NCBI GenBank assembly: GCA_023382435.1
Contig: JAHDVS010000009.1
Span: 1-64,000 of the forward strand
DNA from: Thermoleophilia bacterium
GTDB lineage: Bacteria; Actinomycetota; Thermoleophilia; Gaiellales; Gaiellaceae
Direction: 5' to 3'
DNA length: 64,000 bases
Below are positions 7,444-15,132 of the stretch, one piece after another; position 1 is the stretch's first letter, and each line of letters opens with the position of its first letter. Made by a program: the position numbers and the translations under genes. The notes under the pieces were generated by a model that did no database searches, was not told where the DNA came from, and was given only the letters and a program-made list of their open reading frames with translations.

Positions 7444-8000
7444 CAGCCAGCCTCCCGCACGACGCGCTCGAGGTAGCGGGCACCGGCGGCACCGGACTTC
7501 TCCGGGTGGAACTGGACGCCGACGAAGCTGCCGAGCCGGGCCTCGGCCACGATCCCCTCGGACCGGGCCGTCGCCGCGCTCGTCTCGGCGGCGTAGGAGT
7601 GGGCGAAGTAGAACGCCTCACCGCCCGGCTCGACGGGCGCCCAGCCGATCCGAGGCACGCGGCCCTCGCGGAGGCGGACCGCTCGCCCGGGCAGGAGGCC
7701 GAGACCGGCGACACCGCCGTCCTCCTCCGACTGCTCGAGCGCGAGTTGGAGCCCGAGGCAGATCCCGAGCGTCGGTCGCCCGGCGGCGACCCGCTCTCGC
7801 AGCGCACCGGCGAGGCCCCGCGCCTCCAGCCCGGCCATCGCGCTCGCGGCCGAGCCGACGCCCGGCAACACCGCGAGGTCAGCGGCGAGCACGTCCGCGG
7901 GCTCGCTCGTGACCGCAACGTCCGCCCCGAGCCGCCGCAGCGCCACCTCGACCGACAGGGTGTTGCCCGCGCCGTACTCGCAGATGCGAACACCCGTCAC
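7443..8000 (-). CDS. hisH: Imidazole glycerol phosphate synthase, glutamine amidotransferase subunit
   Basis: 185 residues from GTG at 8000. Class I amidotransferase triad: nucleophile Cys in LGICLGLQL near residue 80, and His/Glu in GVQFHPEKSG near 165-174. N-terminal ICEYGAGNTLSVEVALRRLG is typical. An in-frame ATG at 8024 would add eight residues (MRRKGDGT) not usual in the family; GGAAGG upstream favours the GTG. It lies 112 nt from hisC-hisB, and that gap holds a repeated element also found near hemE. Confidence 0.94.
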   Translation of the reverse strand: MTGVRICEYGAGNTLSVEVALRRLGADVAVTSEPADVLAADLAVLPGVGSAASAMAGLEARGLAGALRERVAAGRPTLGICLGLQLALEQSEEDGGVAGLGLLPGRAVRLREGRVPRIGWAPVEPGGEAFYFAHSYAAETSAATARSEGIVAEARLGSFVGVQFHPEKSGAAGARYLERVVREAG

Positions 8001-8027
8001 TGTCCCGTCACCCTTCCGGCGCATGCG

Positions 8028-8089
8028 GCCACACACCCGCGCGAACCTCCCCGGTAGGCTGAAAGCGGGTGGAGGCACGGGGTGGCCCC
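8028..8089. repeat. Intergenic repeat, copy A
   Basis: The 42-nt core at 8048-8089 matches 12051-12092 on the opposite strand at 40 of 42 positions. A second shared block, GCCACACAC at 8028-8036, corresponds to GTGTGTGGC at 12136-12144. In the his-sense direction the element opens with GGGGCCACC and closes with GTGTGTGGCC, so GGCCAC can pair with GTGGCC to close a folded RNA. It sits between hisC-hisB and hisH. I do not recognise it as a known riboswitch. Confidence 0.7.
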
Positions 8090-8112
8090 GCCGCCGGGGC
8101 CGGTGAGGCGGG

Positions 8113-9666
8113 TCACAGAAGGCCTTTCGTCGAGGGAATGCCCGCGCTCTCGAGGCGTAGCGCGACGCGCAGAGCGCGGCCGACCGCCTTGAAGGCGGCC
8201 TCGGCGACGTGGTGCTCGTCGCGGCCGGTCGCCTCGACGTGCAGGCCGAGACGGCCCGCCTGCGCGAGACTCTGGAACATGTGCAGCGCCATGCCCGGCT
8301 CCCGCTCGAGGCTGCACTCGCACCAGGGCCGGCCGCCGAGATCGACGGAGGCGCGGGCGAGCGCGTCGTCCATCGGCACGACCGCGTCGCCGTAGCGGGC
8401 GATTCCCCGGCGATCGCCGAGCGCCCGGTCGAGCGTCTCGCCGAGCGCGAGCGCAGCATCCTCCGCGGTGTGGTGCGGCCCGGTCTCGAGGTCGCCCGCG
8501 CCCTCGAGCATCAGATCGAGCCCCCCGTGGAAGGCGAGCTGCTCGAGGAAGTGATCGTAGATCCCGTTCCCCGTGGCGACGTGCACGCGGCTCGCGCCGT
8601 CGAGCGAGACCCGGATCGCGATCCGGGTCTCGGCGGTGGCGCGCAGGTGGCGGATCCGCCGTCCGCCCGGCTCCGCCACCGGGCTCGGCCGGTCGAGCGC
8701 GCGGGCCAGGGCGGCGAGCAGCAGATCGTCGTCGGCCTCGTCCCGCACGGAGATCCGGATCGCGTCGGGGAAGATCCGGACGACCGCCCCGGCCCGGAGC
8801 AACGCGTCACCGACCGTCTCGGGCTCCGCGACCGGAACCAACACGAAGTTCGCCCGCGAGGGAAGCGGCTCGAGCGCGAGCGCGCGCAGCGCGCGGCTGA
8901 GCCGCTCGCGCTCCTCGACCACGGGCGCAACATCAGGCGGCGACTGGAGCGCCGCGAGCGCGAGCGCGGCCGAGAGCGTCGAGACCGCGAGCGGTGCCTG
9001 GCGGCGGTTCAGCTCCGCCGCCGTGTCGGCGTCCGCGAGCGCGTAGCCGACCCGCGCGCCCGCGAGCGCGTACGCCTTCGAGAACGTCCGGATCACGATC
9101 ACCCCGTCCTCGATCAGGCCGGCCGCGGTCTCCCCCGCGTACTCGAAGTACGCCTCGTCGACCACGAGCGGGCGCGCCGCGGGCAGCTCGACGAGCGCGC
9201 CGCTCGGGTTGTCCGGGCGGCACACGAACGTCACCACCGGCCGGTCGGCCGAGATCTCGGCACCGGCCAGGCCCGCCGCGATCCGGTACAGCGGATAGGT
9301 GGGCTCGGTCGCGATCGCGGCGCGGTCACCCGGCCCGAGGAACGCGCGCGCGCAGAGCAGGATCAGATCGTCGCCGCCGGCGCCGAGCACGATGTTCCCC
9401 GGCTCGACCCCGTCTTTCTCCGCGATCGCGCGCAGGAGCTCGCCGTAGCCGCCGTGCGGATACGTGTTCACCTCCGCGAGCGCGCGGGCGATCGCGCCCG
9501 GCCGCGACGAGGGGAGGGGCAGCGGCGACGTGTTGCCGTCGAAGCGCACGAGCTGGCTCGGATCGAGCCCGGCGCGCCGCGCGAGCTCTGCGGTCGAGGG
9601 CGCCCAGCGGTACGCCTGGAACCCGGGCGGAAGCGAGCGCATGGACCCGACGAGGCCGCCGCTCAT
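8113..9666 (-). CDS. hisC-hisB: Fusion of histidinol-phosphate aminotransferase and imidazoleglycerol-phosphate dehydratase
   Basis: A single uninterrupted 517-codon frame. Residues ~1-325 are HisC: NTYPHGGYGELLRAIA, the PLP region FVCRPDNPSGA, VVDEAYFEYAGE, and the PLP lysine K197 in TFSKAYALAGARVGYA. Residues ~335-517 are HisB: TAETRIAIRVSLDG, NGIYDHFLEQLAFHGG, the metal ligands HHTAED (398-403) and DEHHVAEAAFKA (483-494), and the end PSTKG. A linker of about 10-15 residues (RPSPVAEPGG) joins them. It should catalyse steps 7 and 6 of the pathway in one protein. ATG overlaps the hisG stop as ATGA. HisB is elsewhere fused to a HisN phosphatase; a HisC fusion is unusual. Confidence 0.93.
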   Translation of the reverse strand: MSGGLVGSMRSLPPGFQAYRWAPSTAELARRAGLDPSQLVRFDGNTSPLPLPSSRPGAIARALAEVNTYPHGGYGELLRAIAEKDGVEPGNIVLGAGGDDLILLCARAFLGPGDRAAIATEPTYPLYRIAAGLAGAEISADRPVVTFVCRPDNPSGALVELPAARPLVVDEAYFEYAGETAAGLIEDGVIVIRTFSKAYALAGARVGYALADADTAAELNRRQAPLAVSTLSAALALAALQSPPDVAPVVEERERLSRALRALALEPLPSRANFVLVPVAEPETVGDALLRAGAVVRIFPDAIRISVRDEADDDLLLAALARALDRPSPVAEPGGRRIRHLRATAETRIAIRVSLDGASRVHVATGNGIYDHFLEQLAFHGGLDLMLEGAGDLETGPHHTAEDAALALGETLDRALGDRRGIARYGDAVVPMDDALARASVDLGGRPWCECSLEREPGMALHMFQSLAQAGRLGLHVEATGRDEHHVAEAAFKAVGRALRVALRLESAGIPSTKGLL

Positions 9667-10502
9667 CCGAGCAGCCGCTCCACGGGGACGAGCAGGATCG
9701 AGGAGGCGCCCGCAGCCTCGAGCTCGGGCAGGAGACGCCAGACGTCCGCGGCCGGCACGAGCGCGTGCACGGCGACCATCCCCGGCTCGGCGAGTGGCAG
9801 CACCGTCGGCGCCCGCCCGGCCGGAACGAGCCGGGTGAGGAGATCGAGGGCGCTCTCCGGCGCGTTCATCATCAGGTAGCGGGTGTCCCGGGCGTTGACG
9901 ACGCTCTTCAGCACACGCGCCAGGTGCAGGGCGGCGGCGTCGGGCTCCGCGCCGCCGACGAGGACGGCCTGCGAGGAGAACAGCGAGCCGAGCGAGCGCA
10001 GCCCGTTCGTACGGAGCGTGTTGCCGCTCGAGACGAGGTCGACGATCGCGTCCGCCAGCCCGAGCCGGGGCGTGACCTCGACGGAACCGGTCACGTCCAC
10101 GATCTGCACCGCGATTCCCTGCTCCTCGAGCAGCTCGCGGGCGAGACGGGGAAACACCGTCGCGATTCGCATCCCGTCGAGACCGCCGAGCGACGTGACC
10201 CGAGATTCCTGGGGCACAGCCGCCTGGAGCGTGCAGCCTCCGAAGCCGAGCGCGAGCAGCTCGCTCACTTCGGCGCCGCGCTCGCGCACGAGGTCGGCGC
10301 CCGTGATCCCGCAGTCGACGACCCCGTCCTGCACGTACTCGGGGATGTCGGCGGCCCGGACGAGCAACACCTCGACGGGAGCGTTGCGACACGGGAACGC
10401 GAGCGCCCGCTCACCCGGCTCCTCCGGGCCGAGGCCAGCCTCCTCGAGCAGCTCGATCGCCGGCTCGCGCAGCCTGCCCTTCGCGGGGATCGCGATCTTC
10501 AG
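9663..10502 (-). CDS. hisG: ATP phosphoribosyltransferase, long form
   Basis: First, committed step of histidine synthesis. 279 residues from CTG at 10502, with the catalytic domain (LKIAIPAKGRL, CGITGADLV, DLVSSGNTLRTNGLR) and a C-terminal regulatory domain of about 75 residues (RYLMMNAPESAL to the end), so it is the long, feedback-inhibited type that needs no HisZ. The only other nearby start is GTG at 10526, which adds eight residues (VEGSFDER) before the family's usual beginning. CTG at 10502 overlaps the preceding stop as CTGA, the same geometry as ATGA, GTGA and TTGA junctions elsewhere here. I favour CTG but cannot exclude GTG. Confidence 0.93.
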   Translation of the reverse strand: MKIAIPAKGRLREPAIELLEEAGLGPEEPGERALAFPCRNAPVEVLLVRAADIPEYVQDGVVDCGITGADLVRERGAEVSELLALGFGGCTLQAAVPQESRVTSLGGLDGMRIATVFPRLARELLEEQGIAVQIVDVTGSVEVTPRLGLADAIVDLVSSGNTLRTNGLRSLGSLFSSQAVLVGGAEPDAAALHLARVLKSVVNARDTRYLMMNAPESALDLLTRLVPAGRAPTVLPLAEPGMVAVHALVPAADVWRLLPELEAAGASSILLVPVERLLG

Positions 10503-10813
10503 GCGCTCGTCGAACGAGCCTTCCACCGCTCCAGCGCCTGCCGGTAGCCGCCCTCCCCGTGGCGCAGCCAGTGCGCCACGCGGGTCACCGTCGTCGTCGA
10601 CGCGCCCGTCCGCCGGCTCACCTCGTGGTACGGCAGCCCCTGATCGACGAGCTTCGCGACCTGCCAGCGGTGCGCCATCGCCTCGAGCTCCGAGAGCGTG
10701 CAAAGATCCCGGAAGAAGCTCTCCGTCTCCCCCGGGCTCTCGAGCTCCAGCACGGTCTCGAAGAGGTCTCTGATCTCGTTCGTCGCCCACGTGTGTGACT
10801 GCTCCTTCGCCAT
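10499..10813 (-). CDS. yerC: TrpR-related YerC/YecD family regulator, probable histidine-operon repressor
   Basis: 104 residues. The C-terminal half has the Trp-repressor-type helix-turn-helix: LCTLSELEAMAHRWQVAKLV then YHEVSRRTGASTTTVTRVAHWL at about 62-83. Members of this TrpR-related group are linked to histidine genes in other bacteria (HisR-type regulators in regulon reconstructions). Here it is the first gene of the his unit and is coupled to hisG, so autoregulated control of his genes is a sound inference. Start at ATG 10813 with GAGAGG 8 nt upstream. Confidence 0.85.
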   Translation of the reverse strand: MAKEQSHTWATNEIRDLFETVLELESPGETESFFRDLCTLSELEAMAHRWQVAKLVDQGLPYHEVSRRTGASTTTVTRVAHWLRHGEGGYRQALERWKARSTSA

Positions 10814-10821
10814 CTGGCTCG

Positions 10822-10827
10822 CCTCTC
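10822..10827 (-). promoter_or_regulatory. Ribosome binding site GAGAGG of the TrpR-like gene
   Basis: Minus-strand GAGAGG ends 8 nt before the ATG at 10813. This unit therefore has a short leader, unlike most promoters in the window. Confidence 0.5.
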
Positions 10828-10840
10828 GCTGTTGCTGTAT

Positions 10841-10850
10841 TAGCATAGTA
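10841..10850. promoter_or_regulatory. Overlapping divergent -10 elements of hisA and the yerC-hisG unit
   Basis: On the plus strand TAGCAT (10841-10846) lies 6 nt before the hisA ATG. On the minus strand TACTAT (10845-10850), preceded by TGT as an extended -10, would drive yerC-hisG. The two hexamers share bases 10845-10846, so RNA polymerase cannot occupy both. The surrounding AT-rich stretch is unusual for this sequence and is a good site for the TrpR-like regulator. Confidence 0.55.
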
Positions 10851-10852
10851 AC

Positions 10853-11596
10853 ATGACATCGAAAGGGAAACAAGGCTCCGGGGTCGGCTTCCAGGTGATC
10901 CCGGCCGTCGATCTGCTGGGCGACGAGGCTGTCCGGCTCGAGCGCGGCGACTTCGAGCGCGTCAGCCTGCGGGCCGGCGACCCGGAGGCGCTCGTCCGGC
11001 GCTTCGCCGCTGCCGGGGCGAGCCTGATCCACATCGTCGACCTCGGGGGCGCGCGCGCGGGCCGCACCCGGCCCGATCTGATCGCCCGGCTGGCCCGCGT
11101 CGCAGCGCCCGTGCCCGTGCAGGCCTCCGGTGGGATCCGCTCGACCGCCGACGCGCTCGCCCTGCTCGCGGCGGGGGCGACGCGCGTGATCGTGGGCACG
11201 GCCGCGTTCTCCGCGCCCGGCGCGCTCGAGCGCTTTGCCGAAGCGCTTGGCGAGCAGCTCGTGGTCGCCGTCGACGTCCGGGAGGGGCGGATCGCCGTGT
11301 CGGGTTGGGAGCAGGTCACCGACCTCGCCGTCGACGCCGCGGCGAGGCGGTGCGCGACGGCCGGGGTCGCCCGGCTCCATTGCACGGCGATCGAGCGGGA
11401 CGGAACGATGGGCGGCCCCGATCTCGTGCTGCTGGCCCGCGTGCGGGAGCTCTTTGGCGGACCCGTGGTGGCCGCGGGAGGCGTCCGCTCCGAGGCCGAC
11501 CTCGCGAGCATCGAGGCGATCGGTCTCGAGGGCGCGGTCGTCGGCCGGGCCCTCCTCGAGGGCGGCGTGCCGCTGACCGCGCTGGCCGGGCGCTGA
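10853..11596 (+). CDS. hisA: Phosphoribosylformimino-AICAR-P isomerase
   Basis: 247 residues, (beta/alpha)8 isomerase of step 4. QVIPAVDLLGDEAVRLERGD gives the first catalytic Asp near residue 19; IHIVDLGGARAG, VQASGGIRS, VIVGTAAFS and the second catalytic Asp region CTAIERDGTMGGPD near 180 are all present. The first ~12 residues (MTSKGKQGSGVG) are a short polar extension. Distinguished from PriA only by inference: trp genes are not in the window and a dual-function PriA cannot be excluded. The ATG follows TAGCAT after 6 nt, leaderless, divergent from the rest of the his genes. Confidence 0.93.
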   Translation: MTSKGKQGSGVGFQVIPAVDLLGDEAVRLERGDFERVSLRAGDPEALVRRFAAAGASLIHIVDLGGARAGRTRPDLIARLARVAAPVPVQASGGIRSTADALALLAAGATRVIVGTAAFSAPGALERFAEALGEQLVVAVDVREGRIAVSGWEQVTDLAVDAAARRCATAGVARLHCTAIERDGTMGGPDLVLLARVRELFGGPVVAAGGVRSEADLASIEAIGLEGAVVGRALLEGGVPLTALAGR

Positions 11597-11598
11597 AG

Positions 11599-11850
11599 CT
11601 ACGGGGCCTGGCCGCTACCGGGCCCGCCCTTGATCCACTCGCGCAGGTCGAACCAGTGGGTGCGCCGAAGCGCGTCGGCCACCTGAGGATCCGTATGGTC
11701 CGCATTGAAGACGTGGTGCTCGACGTCCGCGCAGATCGCCACGGTCTCGAGCGGCACATCTCGCAGCGCGACCAGCACCTCCGACGGGAGTCTCGCCTCT
11801 GCGACGGTGAAATGCTTCATGTGAAGGTCTGGCGCGGTGTCGAGCAGCAT
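11599..11850 (-). CDS. Small soluble protein of unknown function
   Basis: 83 residues, acidic, no signal or membrane segment. Composition is protein-like rather than Arg-rich: FTVAEARLPSEVLVALRDVP, ETVAICADVEHHVFNAD and THWFDLREWIKGG. Histidine and aspartate clusters (DVEHHVFNADHTD at about 43-55) could bind metal but no family is recognised. Convergent with hisA; stop codons are 2 nt apart. No clear promoter hexamer at the usual distance. Confidence 0.5.
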   Translation of the reverse strand: MLLDTAPDLHMKHFTVAEARLPSEVLVALRDVPLETVAICADVEHHVFNADHTDPQVADALRRTHWFDLREWIKGGPGSGQAP

Positions 11851-12182
11851 CGGCCAGTCGGGACAACTACGGGCGCTCAGGGCTCTCCCCTCCGGTCATC
11901 GTTGCCTTCGTCTCGTGGATCTCGCTGCCAGCCGGCCCCGTGACGAGCGCTCCGGGTATCTCACGTCCGGAGACTAGCTCACCGGGCCCGGGGCGACGCC
12001 GGCGATGTTCGCCCCCCGCTGCCAGCTTCCGCCAGCGCGTCGACGGCCGAGGGGCCACCCCGTGCCTCCTCCCGCTTTGAGCCTACCGGGGAAAGGCCCA
12101 CGCGATGCGCGCGGATCGCGCCGAAAACGTGCCACGTGTGTGGCGACAGGCGCAACGCCGGCCGGACGCCTCCGCCGCCCGC
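11851..12182. other. Intergenic region between the 83-aa gene and hemE
   Basis: 332 nt. Its right part holds repeat copy B. The left part contains a minus-strand frame at 11867-12058 whose last 35 codons (from SGREIPGALVTG onward) look weakly protein-like but whose start would lie inside the repeat. A minus-strand TAGTCT (11971-11976) stands 6 nt before a GTG opening only a 22-codon frame. I do not call a gene here. Confidence 0.4.
12051..12144. repeat. Intergenic repeat, copy B
   Basis: Core 12051-12092 matches copy A (8048-8089) on the opposite strand with two substitutions in 42 nt. Downstream, GCCAC-GTGT-GTGGC at 12131-12144 is a 5-bp hairpin, and the shared GTGTGTGGC block can alternatively pair with the GGCCAC of the core. 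It lies downstream of hemE, antisense to it. Both substitutions fall between paired-looking segments, but no fold was computed. Confidence 0.7.
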
Positions 12183-13214
12183 TCAGGCCGCCGCCCGCCG
12201 CGTGCGCTCGTGCACGAGCTCGCGCAGGCGGCGAAGCGCGGACGGATCGGTTTCCGGGAGGACGCCGTGGCCGAGGTTGAAGATGTGCCCAGGCCGGCCG
12301 TCGACCAGCTCGAGGATCCTCTCCGCGGCCGCCTCGACCCGCTCGAACGGACCGAGCAGAAGCGCCGGGTCGAGGTTCCCCTGCACACCCCTGTCCGCTC
12401 CCGCCAGCACCCAGCCGCGGTCGATCGGAACCCGCCAGTCGAGCCCGATCACGTCGCCGCCCGCCACCGCCAGATCCGCCAGCAGATGCGTCGCGCCGGT
12501 CGCGAAGTGGATCGTGGGCACGTCCACGGCGGCGAGGATACGCGCCGAGTACGGTGCGACGAACTCGGCGTAATCGTCGACGGAGAGGGCGCCGGCCCAG
12601 GAGTCGAAGAGCTGGATCACGTCGGCGCCGGCCTCGACCTGGGCGGCGACGTAGCCGACGAATGCGTCCGCCAGCTTCTCCATCAGCGCGTGCCAGACCT
12701 CCGGGGCCCCGTACATGCAGCGCTTCGTCTCGACGAAGGTGCGGCTCGGCCGCCCCTCGACGAGGTAGCCGGCGACAGTGAACGGACCGCCCGCGAAGCC
12801 GACGACCGCCCGCTCGGGCGCGAGCGCGCCACGCACGAGCCGGATCGACTCGAGTGCGAACGGCAGATCGACGGCGGGCTCGAGCTGTCGTAGCGCCGCG
12901 ACGTCCCCGAGCCCGCGCACCGGCTGGGCCACGACCGGGCCGACGCCCTCGACGAGCTCGACGTCGACCCCCATGCCGAGGCAGGGGAGCATGATGTCGG
13001 AGTAGATGACCGCGGCATCGACGCCGTGGGCCTCGACCGGCTGGAGCGTGACCTCGGCGCACACGTCCGGGCGACGGCAGATCCCGAACAGGTCGAGCCG
13101 CCGTCGCACCTCCCGGTACTCGGGGAGCGAGCGACCGGCCTGACGCATGAACCAGACGGGCGTCCGCTCGACCGGCTCGCGCCGGGCGGCGCGAACGAGG
13201 AGGGGCTCGACCAC
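12183..13214 (-). CDS. hemE: Uroporphyrinogen III decarboxylase
   Basis: 343 residues, usual length. Decarboxylates uroporphyrinogen III to coproporphyrinogen III in heme synthesis. Signature PVWFMRQAGRSLPEYR at about residues 19-34, the catalytic Asp in YSDIMLP near 71, GFAGGPFTVAGYLVEG, QLFDSWAGALS near 200 and NLGHGVLPETDP near the end. GTG start 6 nt after TAGGCT, whose TAG is the stop codon of the neighbouring epimerase-type gene. No other heme genes adjoin it. Confidence 0.96.
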   Translation of the reverse strand: MVEPLLVRAARREPVERTPVWFMRQAGRSLPEYREVRRRLDLFGICRRPDVCAEVTLQPVEAHGVDAAVIYSDIMLPCLGMGVDVELVEGVGPVVAQPVRGLGDVAALRQLEPAVDLPFALESIRLVRGALAPERAVVGFAGGPFTVAGYLVEGRPSRTFVETKRCMYGAPEVWHALMEKLADAFVGYVAAQVEAGADVIQLFDSWAGALSVDDYAEFVAPYSARILAAVDVPTIHFATGATHLLADLAVAGGDVIGLDWRVPIDRGWVLAGADRGVQGNLDPALLLGPFERVEAAAERILELVDGRPGHIFNLGHGVLPETDPSALRRLRELVHERTRRAAA

Positions 13215-13220
13215 CCCGGT

Positions 13221-13226
13221 AGCCTA
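13221..13226 (-). promoter_or_regulatory. hemE: -10 TAGGCT of hemE, overlapping a stop codon
   Basis: Minus-strand TAGGCT begins with the TAG stop of the upstream UDP-xylose synthase gene and ends 6 nt before the hemE GTG. Confidence 0.6.
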
Positions 13227-14168
13227 CGCGCCGGCGATGGAGCGGCCGCCGGCGAACGACGCGATCGTCCGCCGCAGGCCCTCCTCCAGACCGATCTCGG
13301 GCTCCCAGCCGAGGAGCTCGCGCGCCCTCGAGATGTCGGGGCAGCGCACCTGCGGGTCGTCGACCGGGAGCGCCTCGAACACGATCTCGCTCTTCGAGCC
13401 GGTCGCCCGCACCACGGCCTCCGCGAGCTCGAGCAGCGTCCACTCGTCGGGGTTGCCGAGATTCACGGGCAGATGCTCGTCACTCAGCGCAAGCGCATAG
13501 AGCCCCCGGACGAGATCGTCCACGTAGCAGAAGCTGCGGGTCTGGCGGCCGGTGCCGAACACCGTGAGCGGCTTCTGCTCGAGCGCTTGGCGGACGAACG
13601 TCGGGATCGCCCGGCCGTCGAACGGGCGCATCCGCGGCCCGTACGTGTTGAAGATGCGGGCGATGCGGGTGTCGACACCCTGCTGGCGGTGGTACGCCAT
13701 CGCCATCGCCTCCGCGTAGCGCTTCGCCTCGTCGTAGACGCCGCGCGGGCCGATCGGGTTGACATTGCCCCAGTACGTCTCGGGCTGCGGATGCACCAGC
13801 GGGTCACCGTAGACCTCGCTCGTCGAGGCGAGCAGGAACCGCGCCCGCTTGGACTTCGCGAGCCCGAGCGCGTTGTGCGTCCCGTAGGACCCCACCTTGA
13901 GCGTGTGCAGCGGCAGCCGCAGGTAGTCGATGGGGCTGGCGGGGCTGGCGAGGTGGAAGACGAGATCGGCGGGGCCGTCGATCTCGATGTGCGCGGTCAG
14001 ATCGTGGTTTCGGAACACGAAGTCGCCGTCGCGGATGTGCTCGATGTTCTGGAGCGAGCCGGTGTCGAGGTTGTCCACGCAGATGACGCGGTGGCCCTGC
14101 GCCAGCAGGTAATCGCAGAGGTGCGAGCCGAGGAACCCGGCGCCGCCGGTGACGACGGCCGTGGTCAC
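13224..14168 (-). CDS. UDP-glucuronate decarboxylase (UDP-xylose synthase) family
   Basis: 314 residues. Extended SDR with [15 protein letters not shown] near the N-terminus, a Ser in [12 protein letters not shown], and the catalytic YxxxK in [14 protein letters not shown] near 146-159. The stretch [18 protein letters not shown] and NTYGPRMRP are characteristic of UDP-xylose synthases, which oxidise and decarboxylate UDP-glucuronate to UDP-xylose. A related 4,6-dehydratase activity is less likely. GTG start overlaps the stop of the Wzz-like gene as GTGA. Likely supplies a pentose for the polysaccharide. Confidence 0.87.
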   Translation of the reverse strand: MTTAVVTGGAGFLGSHLCDYLLAQGHRVICVDNLDTGSLQNIEHIRDGDFVFRNHDLTAHIEIDGPADLVFHLASPASPIDYLRLPLHTLKVGSYGTHNALGLAKSKRARFLLASTSEVYGDPLVHPQPETYWGNVNPIGPRGVYDEAKRYAEAMAMAYHRQQGVDTRIARIFNTYGPRMRPFDGRAIPTFVRQALEQKPLTVFGTGRQTRSFCYVDDLVRGLYALALSDEHLPVNLGNPDEWTLLELAEAVVRATGSKSEIVFEALPVDDPQVRCPDISRARELLGWEPEIGLEEGLRRTIASFAGGRSIAGA

Positions 14169-15055
14169 ACCTCGGCCGTCCCGCGCGTCCGCCGCAGCAC
14201 CGGTTCCCACAGGAGCGCCAGCGCGACCCCGGCGACGAGCCCGATCACGGCGCCGACAATGATCGAGGTGCGCGGGCTGCGCGCGTCGACCTTGGTCGCC
14301 GACGCACGGGTCACGACCTGGCCGCGCTCGACCTCGTTGGCGAGCGTAAGCGAGAGCTGCGTCTGGGTCCGCAACTGGACGAGCTGGCCGCGACGCTGCT
14401 CCGCCCCATCGAGGAGGCCGACGAGCACGAGCCGGTCGGTGGCGGAGAGGGCGGGAGCGGCATCATCCTCGAGCGCCGCCCGGTAGCGCGCAACGGCGTC
14501 CTCGGCCTGCTCGATTTGTACGTCGACGCTCTCGAGGAGGACCGAGAACTGCGCGATCTTCGCATCGGCGTACCCGGAGACCCGCTCGACGACCGCGTCC
14601 GCGAGCAGGTTCGCCGCGTCCGCGCTCTGGCGGCGCCAGGGGCCGCGCACGACCACCTCAACGAGGGGGGTCTGCCCGAGCCGGGCGACCGCTCCCGAGA
14701 CGGGCTTGCTCGAGACCCCGGCTCGCAGCCGGTCGGCCGGCACGCCGACCCGGCCGGCGACGGACGCGACCACGGAGCGGCTCTTGACGACCTGGTTCAC
14801 GGTTGACGGGTTCGTCTGGAGGCCCTGCACCTGGCTCGAGCCGCTCGGCGAGAGCGGCTGGCCGAGGTAGACGGTCGCCCGGGCCTGGTAGACGGTGCCG
14901 CCACCCAGGGAGACGAGCAGACCGACCACGATTCCGACAGCGACGGCAGCGGCTACCAGCCACCAGCGGGCGACGACCAGCCACCAGTGGCGGGCCAGGT
15001 CGATCTCCTGCTCGTCAGGCGCCAGGCCACCCGCCCGGGGGTTTCGGTCGGTCAC
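14165..15055 (-). CDS. Wzz-type polysaccharide chain-length / export protein without kinase domain
   Basis: 296 residues. Two membrane segments frame an extracytoplasmic coiled region: one at about residues 31-52 ([20 protein letters not shown]) and one near 260-283 ([19 protein letters not shown]) before a short basic tail. The middle contains long helices ([35 protein letters not shown]). This matches Wzz/polysaccharide co-polymerase topology; there is no C-terminal tyrosine-kinase domain. The GTG lies 7 nt after TACAGT. Upstream partner of the UDP-xylose synthase gene. Confidence 0.82.
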   Translation of the reverse strand: MTDRNPRAGGLAPDEQEIDLARHWWLVVARWWLVAAAVAVGIVVGLLVSLGGGTVYQARATVYLGQPLSPSGSSQVQGLQTNPSTVNQVVKSRSVVASVAGRVGVPADRLRAGVSSKPVSGAVARLGQTPLVEVVVRGPWRRQSADAANLLADAVVERVSGYADAKIAQFSVLLESVDVQIEQAEDAVARYRAALEDDAAPALSATDRLVLVGLLDGAEQRRGQLVQLRTQTQLSLTLANEVERGQVVTRASATKVDARSPRTSIIVGAVIGLVAGVALALLWEPVLRRTRGTAEV

Positions 15056-15062
15056 GGCCGCG

Positions 15063-15068
15063 ACTGTA
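15063..15068 (-). promoter_or_regulatory. -10 TACAGT, leaderless promoter of the Wzz-like gene
   Basis: Minus-strand TACAGT ends 7 nt before the GTG at 15055, and decides that start over more upstream codons. Confidence 0.6.
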
Positions 15069-15118
15069 CCAGGGGCCGGCACGGCACCCGGGCGGTGGCC
15101 TCGGTCGGCGATCGCCTC

Positions 15119-15124
15119 TACGCT
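15119..15124 (+). promoter_or_regulatory. -10 TACGCT, leaderless promoter of the PEBP-like lipoprotein
   Basis: TACGCT ends 8 nt before the ATG at 15133. Confidence 0.6.
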
Positions 15125-15132
15125 TGCGCTCG

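Noticed and set aside
8028-8112. Repeat copy A as a coding microprotein
   Set aside because: Both copies can be read as PGRLKAGGGTGWP with synonymous changes on one strand, but there is no start codon, no ribosome binding site and flanks differ, so a nucleic-acid repeat is simpler.
11867-12058. Minus-strand 63-codon frame
   Set aside because: Its start lies in the repeat core, it has no promoter hexamer at the usual distance, and only its last third looks protein-like.
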